Positions 30,223-38,920 of a DNA stretch of 64,000 nt are shown here, one piece after another. Made by a program: the position numbers and the translations under genes. The stretch's first letter is position 1. Each line of letters opens with the position of its first letter. The notes below the pieces were generated by a model, which worked only from the letters and a program-made list of their open reading frames with translations, had not been told where the DNA came from and did no database searches. The stretch is from Ignavibacteria bacterium (GTDB taxonomy: Bacteria; Bacteroidota; Ignavibacteria; Tepidaquicellales; OLB5): contig JADZAP010000004.1 in assembly GCA_020852705.1 (NCBI GenBank), forward strand, positions 17,486 through 81,485, in the 5' to 3' direction.

Positions 30223-31302
30223 ATGAGAATATTAATAAATGCATTATCGGGAATTGGTGATGCCTTGATGTTCTCGCCGGCTTTAGCCCTTCTTAAAAAA
30301 CATTCACCTGAAATTAAAATAGATATTGCTGTAATGTTCAAAGCTGTTGAGGAGCTATACAAAAATAATCCTCACATTAATAAAATATATTTTATTGATT
30401 TTCTAAATCAATCAAAGGTAAGCTCACTGAAAGATACCCTTAAGCTGAGAAAGAATAAATATGATGCTGCAATAAATGTATATCCTTCTAACCGAAGGGA
30501 ATACAATTTGGTGCAGTTTTTTGAAGGTGCTAAAAAAAGTATTGCACACAGATATAATAATTTCTCTAAAACTAACTGGGATTTTTTAAACAATACATTA
30601 ATAAATGAAGTTAAGGATAAACATAATGTAATTGAAAATTTTGAATTGCTGAAAGCTGTATTTCCAGAAATGAGAGAGGATGAACTAGGTGAGCTTGAAA
30701 TTTATCTAATAGATGAAGATAAACAAAATGCGAAGCATTTACTTGAGGAGTTGGGACTTAATGATAAAATGATGATAGGATTTCATGCAGGTTCAGCAAC
30801 GTTTAAACGCCATATAAACAAGCGCTGGGCTGCGGAAAAATATGCTGAGCTGGCAAAGGAGCTTAATAATAAATACGGTGCTATAGTGCTTTTATTTGGA
30901 ACAGAAAAAGATGTGAATGAAAAAATAAAGATGCACTCAGGTAACTATGTATTTATACCACAAACCAAAAGCTTAACAGAATCAATGGCACTTATGAATG
31001 AATGTAATTTATTTGTGAGCAACGATTCAGCGTTGATGCATATAGCAGCAGCACTTAAAATACCGCAAATTGCTGTATTTGCATACACAAACTTCAAGGA
31101 GCTTTATCCGTGGAAAAACAAACATATTATAGTAAGAAAAGAACTTGATTGCTCTCCGTGTTTTTTTAACTCACCAAAACCTGTTAAATGTATATTTACA
31201 GGAGAAGATGAGTTTAAATGTATTAAAACAGTAAGTGTTGACGAAGCAATGGAAGCTTGTATAAAGTTAATTGAAGAAATTCCAGGTAATGTTGAATCTT
31301 GA
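30223..31302 (+). CDS. Glycosyltransferase family 9 (heptosyltransferase-like)
   Basis: ALSGIGDALMFSPALALLKKHSP, FHAGSATFKRHINKRW, CNLFVSNDSALMHIAAAL, CSPCFF. Confidence 0.87.
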   Translation: MRILINALSGIGDALMFSPALALLKKHSPEIKIDIAVMFKAVEELYKNNPHINKIYFIDFLNQSKVSSLKDTLKLRKNKYDAAINVYPSNRREYNLVQFFEGAKKSIAHRYNNFSKTNWDFLNNTLINEVKDKHNVIENFELLKAVFPEMREDELGELEIYLIDEDKQNAKHLLEELGLNDKMMIGFHAGSATFKRHINKRWAAEKYAELAKELNNKYGAIVLLFGTEKDVNEKIKMHSGNYVFIPQTKSLTESMALMNECNLFVSNDSALMHIAAALKIPQIAVFAYTNFKELYPWKNKHIIVRKELDCSPCFFNSPKPVKCIFTGEDEFKCIKTVSVDEAMEACIKLIEEIPGNVES

Positions 31303-33138
31303 AAGAGCATTAAGAAAACCTCCCCTATCCATAAAAGGATAATATGCAGAATTATAAATTATCCTGTCTAGGATATTTTCAACTGTTAGACCAAATGTTG
31401 CCCTTCCGATTTTTCCAATGAGATAAAAATCAAATGTTGCATTAGCTGGAATTCTTAAAGAATTCTGAGCAGAGCCTTCAAAATATTCAGACCAGAAATG
31501 CGAAGTTACCCCAATTTTATATTCTAATTTATTTTTAAATGCAGCATCATGCCAAGCAAAACTAATATTACCATAGTGCTTAGGGAAGAAATACCTATGA
31601 AAATATTGTAATGTTGGATAATTATCAGTTAAATTAAACGAATAAACACCATCAATATCAAATTTAAAAAGCCGCAGAAACAGGGAATTGTTAATTCCTT
31701 TAAACGAATTTTCAGTTTCAGCTTTATGATAATAAATTTGTGAGCTAATATAATTTACACCGGAGCGAAAACTTAATTTAAAAGATGAGTAGTTGTAAAC
31801 ATTATCATAAATTGCCTGTGCTGTAAAAACTTTAGATGAATCGAAGTAATAGTTATAACCGGCTTTAACCCCGCCATTAAACTTTGCAATATCTGAATTT
31901 TTAATTTTATATCCGTTAATATATCCGCTTAGAATTAATTTATTAATTTTCAGGTCAATGTTTTCTTTAACCATTAATTTTCCGGTGTTATAAGTATAAT
32001 TTATAAAATGGTTTGGGTCAAATATATCATTATGGTAAATGTTATAAATATAAACACCTTCGGTGGTTGAAATGAGATCAATTTTTGAAGTAAGCCGGAA
32101 TTTAAGAACTTCATTCAATAAGATGCCGTAATTTACACCCAGTCTGTTGGATTTATAATATATACCATTAGGATTAGATCTGTTTTCTTCATCTCTATTC
32201 TTAACAAATGAATTATTTACAAATAATTGGAGTTTTGTTAACGAATTTTTCCCGGAAAAGAATACTGTACCAAAATCAACATCAAACCTTTCTTTAATCT
32301 GATAAAAATCTGAGTTAATTACCGGTGCTGCAGAGCTTAGGGCTTCCTCATTTTCACCCATATTAACAAGTGCTGAATTAAGTCCCCCGTTTATTCCTTT
32401 TTGTATTTTAGCATAATTTAAATGAGCAAAAAAATTAAGTTTATTGGAAGGAGCAAAAGTTAAATTAAACCTTCCAAGCCATCTGTCAAAATCGCTGTTG
32501 CTATAATGCCCTTTATAGGAATGTTTAGTGATTCCGAAATTAAAGTTGAGGTTTTTTAGAATGTTTTGATGGTAGTTTCCATCAAGATAAAGATTTTCGT
32601 ATCTATCCTGCCAAAAACTTATTTCAGTATAAGGTTTGAACTGAAAAAGCTGGCGCTGTATAACATTTATTGTGTTAATGAAACCAAAAGTATTATTGCC
32701 ATAACCATCGGTAAATTCCAGTTCAGAAATTTCATTTCTTGAAAGCAGATTGAAATCAATAGAGCTATCAGCCGGGTCAGTAATTGGTATTCCGTTTCTT
32801 AATATTCCGGTAGAATTACTGTTAATTCCATTAAAATAAAGAGGGTTATACTGCCCTATATCATGGAATTTGAAGTAATAGCCCGGAAGATTATCAAAGA
32901 TATTTTCCAAAGATTTTGCAGGGTACCATAAAAATCTGCTGCGAGTTAAAGTATCAGGGGAGAATTTATTTATGTATTGGTTATTGTGATCGGCGGAAAT
33001 GAATTTTTGAAAATATACTGTGTCAACATTCAGAGTATTTTTATTACTGTGATTATGAGTTGTATCTTGAGAATAAACTGATATAAGACAAAAAAACATC
33101 AGACAGGGTTGCAATATATTTAATTTAAAAATATACAT
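31267..33138 (-). CDS. Outer-membrane protein with TonB plug-like N-terminus
   Basis: SLENIFDNLPGYYFKFHDIGQYNPLYFNGINSNSTGILRNGIPITDP, C-terminal beta-strand-rich region ending in aromatic residues; signal peptide. Confidence 0.75.
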   Translation of the reverse strand: MYIFKLNILQPCLMFFCLISVYSQDTTHNHSNKNTLNVDTVYFQKFISADHNNQYINKFSPDTLTRSRFLWYPAKSLENIFDNLPGYYFKFHDIGQYNPLYFNGINSNSTGILRNGIPITDPADSSIDFNLLSRNEISELEFTDGYGNNTFGFINTINVIQRQLFQFKPYTEISFWQDRYENLYLDGNYHQNILKNLNFNFGITKHSYKGHYSNSDFDRWLGRFNLTFAPSNKLNFFAHLNYAKIQKGINGGLNSALVNMGENEEALSSAAPVINSDFYQIKERFDVDFGTVFFSGKNSLTKLQLFVNNSFVKNRDEENRSNPNGIYYKSNRLGVNYGILLNEVLKFRLTSKIDLISTTEGVYIYNIYHNDIFDPNHFINYTYNTGKLMVKENIDLKINKLILSGYINGYKIKNSDIAKFNGGVKAGYNYYFDSSKVFTAQAIYDNVYNYSSFKLSFRSGVNYISSQIYYHKAETENSFKGINNSLFLRLFKFDIDGVYSFNLTDNYPTLQYFHRYFFPKHYGNISFAWHDAAFKNKLEYKIGVTSHFWSEYFEGSAQNSLRIPANATFDFYLIGKIGRATFGLTVENILDRIIYNSAYYPFMDRGGFLNALSRFNITWNFFN

Positions 33139-33164
33139 TATTCAGGAAATATACATTATTCAGG
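33129..33164. repeat. 18-bp perfect tandem duplication at the start codon of the TonB-plug-like gene
   Basis: AAATATACATTATTCAGG twice in tandem. Confidence 0.9.
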
Positions 33165-33207
33165 ATATCTATTTATTTGAACAGTTGAAAATACTCTATT
33201 TTAAGAT

Positions 33208-33229
33208 AAATAATGAATATTCATTATTT
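33208..33229. promoter_or_regulatory. 22-bp perfect palindrome
   Basis: AAATAATGAATATTCATTATTT, overlapping the lolD stop codon and upstream of the TonB-plug-like gene. Confidence 0.4.
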
Positions 33230-33910
33230 CTCCAGGAATCCATCAGCCATTTTTAAGGTCCTATCAGTCTTTTCAGCAAATTTTTCATTATGAGTTACTA
33301 TAACAAAGGTTTGATTATATTTTTTTCTCAAATCAAATATTAAATTCATAACTTCATCACTGTTTTTGGAGTCAAGATTACCTGTAGGTTCATCAGCTAG
33401 AATAACTTTAGGCGAGTTTATAAGCGCACGAGCAATAGCAACCCGCTGAGCTTCACCTCCTGAGAGTTCAGAAGGTTTATGTTCTAGTCTTAAGCCAAGT
33501 CCAACTTCGTTTAATATCTCTTTTGCCTTTGGCTCTGCAGCTTTTAAAGATTTACCTGCAATCATAGCAGCCAAGCAAACATTTTCAACAGCAGAAAATT
33601 CAGGCAAAAGATGGTGGAACTGAAAAACAAATCCAATTCTGGTATTTCGGAATTTTGCCAATTCATTGCTGCTTAATTTGAATACATCTTCACCATCAAA
33701 AATAACACTACCATCTGTTGGTTTATCAAGTGTTCCAATAATATGCAGCAATGTACTTTTTCCGGCACCGGAAGGACCAACTATAGTTACAACTTCGCCT
33801 TCGTAAATTTCAGTATCAATACCTTTTAATACTTGCAGAGTTTCTGTTTTAGAAACCTGATATTCCTTTGTTAATCCCTGAGTTTTAATGATAATTTTTC
33901 TGTTATCCAA
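33224..33910 (-). CDS. lolD: Lipoprotein-releasing system ATP-binding protein (LolD-like)
   Basis: [56 protein letters not shown]; adjacent LolC/E-like permease. Confidence 0.88.
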   Translation of the reverse strand: MDNRKIIIKTQGLTKEYQVSKTETLQVLKGIDTEIYEGEVVTIVGPSGAGKSTLLHIIGTLDKPTDGSVIFDGEDVFKLSSNELAKFRNTRIGFVFQFHHLLPEFSAVENVCLAAMIAGKSLKAAEPKAKEILNEVGLGLRLEHKPSELSGGEAQRVAIARALINSPKVILADEPTGNLDSKNSDEVMNLIFDLRKKYNQTFVIVTHNEKFAEKTDRTLKMADGFLEK

Positions 33911-33976
33911 AAAATTAATTGATATGATTATTATAGATTATTGAAATAAATGATCAAAATATTAGTAAAAATGAAA

Positions 33977-35203
33977 TTATTCCCACCTTATAGCTTTAAT
34001 TGGTTCCTGCTTAGCAGCCCGCAAGGCGGGATAAAGTGATGCAAGAAATGATAAAAATAGTGCACTTAAGCTGACAAAAATAAAATCGGTATATCTAATA
34101 TCAATTGGTAAAGCATCAATTGAATAAACCATAGTATCAAGCGGAAATAGTTTAAACCTTATCTGCATAATGCAAACAATCAGTCCAAGAATGCAGCCAA
34201 AGACAGTTCCATAAATCCCGATTAAGATACCTTCAAACATAAAGATCTTTATAATACTGCTGCTGCGTGTACCCATAGCTTTAAGTATTCCGATATCACG
34301 CCGTTTTTCGATAACGGTCATAGTTAAAGAACCAATAATACTAAATGAAGCAACTGCAATTATAAGGGAAAGAACAATAAAAGCAGTCCACCGTTCAACT
34401 TTCATAACAGAATAAAGATCTTCATGCAGGTCATACCAAGTATTTACCTTAAAAGAATTTCCGAGTAAAATTTCAAGTGCTGATTTTTCACTTTCGGAAT
34501 TATCTATATTATCCAGTCTTATTTCAATTCCGTTTACCCCGCTTTTCAGATCATAAAGGGACTGCGACTTTGGGAGTGAGATAAAAGAATATAATTTATC
34601 ATAGTCTCTGTTATTAGCATCAAAAATACCGCGAACAATAAATTTTTGAGTTCTTGGTGTAACAATTTGCGTTAGTGCTTTTTCCATGCCAATGGTACTC
34701 ATAACAGAAATTGTATCAAGAACTCTAGCTTCAAGTTTGGCAGCTAAACTATTTCCTAAAATTATGCCGCCAGTTTCATTATTATCATTGAATTCAAATT
34801 CACCCAGACTAGTTTTATCTTTAACATCAGAAAGCTCTCCAATAGATTTATCATCAACACCTTTAATAAAGGCAACCACATTGTTTTTTTTGCTTGAAAT
34901 AACTCCTTTATTAATAGTATAGGGAGCAATTGCCTTAATATTTCCTGCCAATTTAATTTTTTCTATCAGTTTACTGTAATCATTAATAACATTGCCTGAG
35001 TCTGCTTGAACTCTGATATGCGGGTCGAAACCTGTTAAAATATCAAGTTGGTATTTATTAAATCCATTGAATACAGAAAGTACGGCAATTAGAGCTGCAA
35101 CACCAACAGTAACACCGGCAATAGAGATAAGTGTAATGATAGTGATAAACTGAACTTTTTTCTTTGAAAGCAGGTATCTGCGTGCTATAAATCTTTCGAA
35201 CAT
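33977..35203 (-). CDS. Lipoprotein-releasing system permease (LolC/LolE-like)
   Basis: FIARRYLLSKKKVQFITIITLISIAGVTVGVAALIAVLSVFNGF; C-terminal FtsX domain. Confidence 0.9.
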   Translation of the reverse strand: MFERFIARRYLLSKKKVQFITIITLISIAGVTVGVAALIAVLSVFNGFNKYQLDILTGFDPHIRVQADSGNVINDYSKLIEKIKLAGNIKAIAPYTINKGVISSKKNNVVAFIKGVDDKSIGELSDVKDKTSLGEFEFNDNNETGGIILGNSLAAKLEARVLDTISVMSTIGMEKALTQIVTPRTQKFIVRGIFDANNRDYDKLYSFISLPKSQSLYDLKSGVNGIEIRLDNIDNSESEKSALEILLGNSFKVNTWYDLHEDLYSVMKVERWTAFIVLSLIIAVASFSIIGSLTMTVIEKRRDIGILKAMGTRSSSIIKIFMFEGILIGIYGTVFGCILGLIVCIMQIRFKLFPLDTMVYSIDALPIDIRYTDFIFVSLSALFLSFLASLYPALRAAKQEPIKAIRWE

Positions 35204-35363
35204 TAAGTATGAAAAATTAATCTATTGATCAAATATAAGTATTGGTTATTTATAGAGCCATGCATCATTATTTATAATAAAAAATTATAATAAAAAATCA
35301 GGGTAATATAGCAATCTAAAATAATGAATTCCGTATAAAGAAAAATACCATTAAACTTTAGAA

Positions 35364-36221
35364 TTACAATTGAAAATTCAATCCTCCCGAACTTCCCCAT
35401 GTTCCGGCTTCATCAAGACCGTAGAAAGCACCTGCAGAAAAGTTAATCCGCTTAGTTATACCTATACCAAAGCCGGCATAAACAGTTGAAGTATTATAAT
35501 TAAGCCGCATATTTCGGGAAAATGCGAATCCGCTATAGATTGAAATATTTTTTGATATATCAACAGAAGGACCTGCTGAAATTACAAGTTCAGGTTCAAT
35601 GTTGTAATCATAGGCACGTTTAGTGCTGTCAATCAAAAGCTGAATTACAGGAATATATTTTCTGGTTTCAGGAAAATCTCTACGCTGCAGGAAATTGATT
35701 TCAATACTCAGGTCATAACCAAAACTTCCTGATACAAATCCCTGTGCAATGCCCATATATAAATCCGTTTTACCTGTACCAAGCTCTTTGGTATTGCTTG
35801 CAGTGGGTATTTTAAAAATACCCTGAATAGCATGTATAAAATGTTCTGATTCGAGGAAAGCATATTTAATACCAATGTAAGAATCACCCACACCGGAAAT
35901 TTTATCACCATAAAAGTTATATGATTGGGTAAAAGGAGAAATACCAGCAGAAAGCTCAACTTTATTGCTTAATCCATAGCTAAATGAAATTGGAATATCT
36001 ATAACATCATCGCTGTAAGATATTCCTAAAGATAAAATTGCAGAACCTTTATCAGAAACGTATGCATCAACTCCGTAACCGGGACGGTTAGCACTTAAGA
36101 GATATGAATAAGCAGTTTTTCCAAAAATGTTAAGCAGTTTCCTGTTTATTCTTCTTTGGCAAAGGGTTTCACTAAAGGACAAGGTTAAGAGTAAAACACA
36201 AATTACAAAAAGATTTTTCAT
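35364..36221 (-). CDS. Putative outer-membrane beta-barrel protein
   Basis: Signal peptide, repeated amphipathic beta-strand pattern, GINLQF-like barrel terminus (SSGGLNFQL). Confidence 0.65.
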   Translation of the reverse strand: MKNLFVICVLLLTLSFSETLCQRRINRKLLNIFGKTAYSYLLSANRPGYGVDAYVSDKGSAILSLGISYSDDVIDIPISFSYGLSNKVELSAGISPFTQSYNFYGDKISGVGDSYIGIKYAFLESEHFIHAIQGIFKIPTASNTKELGTGKTDLYMGIAQGFVSGSFGYDLSIEINFLQRRDFPETRKYIPVIQLLIDSTKRAYDYNIEPELVISAGPSVDISKNISIYSGFAFSRNMRLNYNTSTVYAGFGIGITKRINFSAGAFYGLDEAGTWGSSGGLNFQL

Positions 36222-36239
36222 CGGAGAAAATAATAAAAA

Positions 36240-36262
36240 ACGGGCATAAAAATTATGCCCGT
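36240..36262 (-). terminator. Terminator of the small lipoprotein gene
   Basis: ACGGGCATAA-aaa-TTATGCCCGT perfect stem; minus strand runs into TTTTTATT. Confidence 0.82.
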
Positions 36263-36282
36263 AATATAAATTAATTATAAAA

Positions 36283-36678
36283 TTACTTATTTACAATTTC
36301 AACTTCACCGGAGGCAATAACTGTTCCATCTTTTTTAAGGCAGCTAACCTTGTAATTACCGGGGTCTTTAAACTCCACGTCATCAAAGTGGATATAGTCC
36401 CAGCTGGATTGAACAGTGAAAGGAAAAGTATTAACAGCTTTTCCGGATTCTTTATCAGTAACATTAATGTCAACAGATGAAACACCAATCGGTTTTGATA
36501 GCTTAAGCATAACAGTAAGTGTACCGGTAGTAAATTTTGAGCTTTCACCAATTTCTTTAGTAGTATATTTTTCACAGAAATAAAGCCTATCGCCGCCTGA
36601 AAGATTTTTAAGTTTACTGCATGATACAACAACTAAAAAAATTACTGCTAATGAAAAGAAAAATTTAACTTTATTCAT
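36283..36678 (-). CDS. Small lipoprotein
   Basis: Lipobox FLVVVSC after the signal peptide; 131 aa. Confidence 0.75.
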   Translation of the reverse strand: MNKVKFFFSLAVIFLVVVSCSKLKNLSGGDRLYFCEKYTTKEIGESSKFTTGTLTVMLKLSKPIGVSSVDINVTDKESGKAVNTFPFTVQSSWDYIHFDDVEFKDPGNYKVSCLKKDGTVIASGEVEIVNK

Positions 36679-36825
36679 AATATCTCCTGTAATGTTATAT
36701 TATTTATTGTGATGATTAAAAAATATTTATAAAATTATCATTTAAATTTCAGTAAAAATAATGAATTAATACGAAAAATAAAATAAGGTTAATAAATTAA
36801 ATTATAAAATATTCTAAAATATGTC

Positions 36826-37422
36826 TTATTTATCTCTGTTATCAAAAAAATTTTTGCCGTTTATATCGCCCCATAAACCCTTTTTATTTTCGCGAGCCTC
36901 ATTTTCAGCTTCAATAAATTCATTTTTCTTTGAAGTATTAAATTTTCTATATGCATTGGCATAACCTTCTTCAACAATTTTTAAATTGACAAATGTTCCG
37001 TCTTCAAGGTAAACATATCTCAGCAATCTGCCGTATTTATCTTTATCATCACTTTTGCTATCGGGTAACAAAATTACTTTTTTGCCGCCTATTAGTCTTG
37101 CGGTAAAATCAGATGAAAGTTCGCCCAGTTTACGAAGGAGTTCTTTATCTTTGCCGGAGCGTTCTTTATCACGCTCAAATTTATCAGAATCCCATTTTTC
37201 AGGGGTATCAATTCCAAGCATACGAATCTTTTCAGGTTTTCCATTAATTTCAGCTTCAAAGGTATCACCATCAAATACTTTTGTAACTAAAAAAGATTTT
37301 TTATTGTGTGAATCACGATTTTCAAGTTTAGGATAAATATACTTCCAGCCAAAGTATAGTAAAATAATTATTACACCGATTGTAAATACAGACTTGAATG
37401 TAAGTTTAATTAATGACTTCAA
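36826..37422 (-). CDS. Thermonuclease (SNase-like) family nuclease
   Basis: VTKVFDGDTFEAEINGKPEKIRMLGIDTPEKW...KYGRLLRYVYLEDGTFVNLKIVEEGYANAYRKF. Confidence 0.93.
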   Translation of the reverse strand: MKSLIKLTFKSVFTIGVIIILLYFGWKYIYPKLENRDSHNKKSFLVTKVFDGDTFEAEINGKPEKIRMLGIDTPEKWDSDKFERDKERSGKDKELLRKLGELSSDFTARLIGGKKVILLPDSKSDDKDKYGRLLRYVYLEDGTFVNLKIVEEGYANAYRKFNTSKKNEFIEAENEARENKKGLWGDINGKNFFDNRDK

Positions 37423-38725
37423 TTATACGGCTTTTTAATTTTGGCTTAATATTTGTTATACTTATTCCCTTTTGCAAAATATTAACAGCAGTATTTACTT
37501 TTTCTTCAGTTTCACCTAATACAGTACATAAAATTTCCTCTTTATTAACTTCATCACCAGATTTTTTATTCAGAATAATTGCTGCGGAATAGTCAATATT
37601 ATCATCAATAGTTTTTCTGCCGCAACCAAGCTCAACAGTTGCTAAACCGAATGTGAGGGCATCCAGATTTTCTACAAAACCTGAACGTTCTGCTGAAATA
37701 TTTTGCATGATTGATGCTTTTGGATATTTTTCAGGGTGATGAATTAGCTCAATATTGCCGCCCTGAATTTTAACTAACTCAATAAATTTATTAAAACATT
37801 CACCGCTTAAAAGTTTTTCTTCAGCTAATTTTATTCCATCATCAATATCATTGCACTTTTTGCCAAGCTTAAGCATAGCCCCGGCAAGAAATAAAGTTAC
37901 TTCATAAAGATCACTGCTTAAAGGAGAATTTTTTTTCTGTGGATTCATAATTTCTATACATTCCAAAATTTCATACCAATTGCCAATGGCATATCCAAGC
38001 GGTGATCTCATATCGGTCAATACAGCAATTGCATTTAGTCCAAAATCTTTGGAAGTTTTAAGAAGTTTGGAAGCAAGCTCCTTAGATAATTTGTAATTTG
38101 GCAATGTTGAGCCATTTCCAACTTTAACATCATACACAATACCTTCGGAGCCCTCGGCAATTTTTTTGCTTGTTATACTTGCTGTAATTAATCCAATATT
38201 TTCAACTGTACCGGTAACATCACGCAGGGCATAAATTTTTTTATCAGCAGGTGTAAGTGAACTAGTTTGCCCAATCATTGAAACATTCAATTTTTCCAGA
38301 ATTTCAACAAATTCTGGAATAGTTAAATGCACATTAAAGCCGGGAATTGATTCAAGTTTATCAAGAGTACCTCCGGTATGACCGAGTCCCCTGCCGGATA
38401 TCATAGGTACAACAATATCAAAACAGGCAATTAAAGGAGCCAGAATAATTGAAGTTTTATCCCCTACCCCGCCAGTTGAATGTTTATCAATTTTTGGTTT
38501 GTTAATATTAGAGAGATCAACTTTTTCACCTGAATTTATGAAAGCATTAACAAAAAAAAGTGTTTCATTATCAGATAAACCGCGGAAATAAATAGCCATT
38601 AAGAGTGCGGATTTTTGGTAGTCGGGAATTTTTCCTTTTACATAATGTGAAACAAAATAATTGATTTCGTTTTCAGATAATTCTGCACCGTTTCGTTTGT
38701 TTTTAATAATTTCAACAGCATTCAT
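37406..38725 (-). CDS. deoA: Thymidine / pyrimidine-nucleoside phosphorylase
   Basis: DKHSTGGVGDKTSIILAPLIA, MISGRGLGHTGGTLDKLESIPGF, TDMRSPLGYAIGNWYEI. Confidence 0.93.
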   Translation of the reverse strand: MNAVEIIKNKRNGAELSENEINYFVSHYVKGKIPDYQKSALLMAIYFRGLSDNETLFFVNAFINSGEKVDLSNINKPKIDKHSTGGVGDKTSIILAPLIACFDIVVPMISGRGLGHTGGTLDKLESIPGFNVHLTIPEFVEILEKLNVSMIGQTSSLTPADKKIYALRDVTGTVENIGLITASITSKKIAEGSEGIVYDVKVGNGSTLPNYKLSKELASKLLKTSKDFGLNAIAVLTDMRSPLGYAIGNWYEILECIEIMNPQKKNSPLSSDLYEVTLFLAGAMLKLGKKCNDIDDGIKLAEEKLLSGECFNKFIELVKIQGGNIELIHHPEKYPKASIMQNISAERSGFVENLDALTFGLATVELGCGRKTIDDNIDYSAAIILNKKSGDEVNKEEILCTVLGETEEKVNTAVNILQKGISITNIKPKLKSRIIEVIN

Positions 38726-38811
38726 ATTACAAATATATAATTATAATTTATTAAAAATCCGCAAAAAATAATACATTTTTAAATAATTGATAGTTGATTT
38801 AATAAAAGGTT

Positions 38812-38882
38812 TATACTATTTTAGTATAGTTGTTATATAAGCTTTCGTTTTAAAACGTATTCAGTAAGGGAGGATTACTGAA
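38812..38882 (+). promoter_or_regulatory. Structured 5' leader/promoter with three palindromes
   Basis: TATACTA-TTT-TAGTATA (38812-38828), CGTTTTAAAACG (38846-38857), TTCAGTAA-GGGAGGA-TTACTGAA (38860-38882). Confidence 0.5.
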
Positions 38883-38920
38883 ATATTAAATAGATTTAAA
38901 ATTAATAATTTATATAAAAC

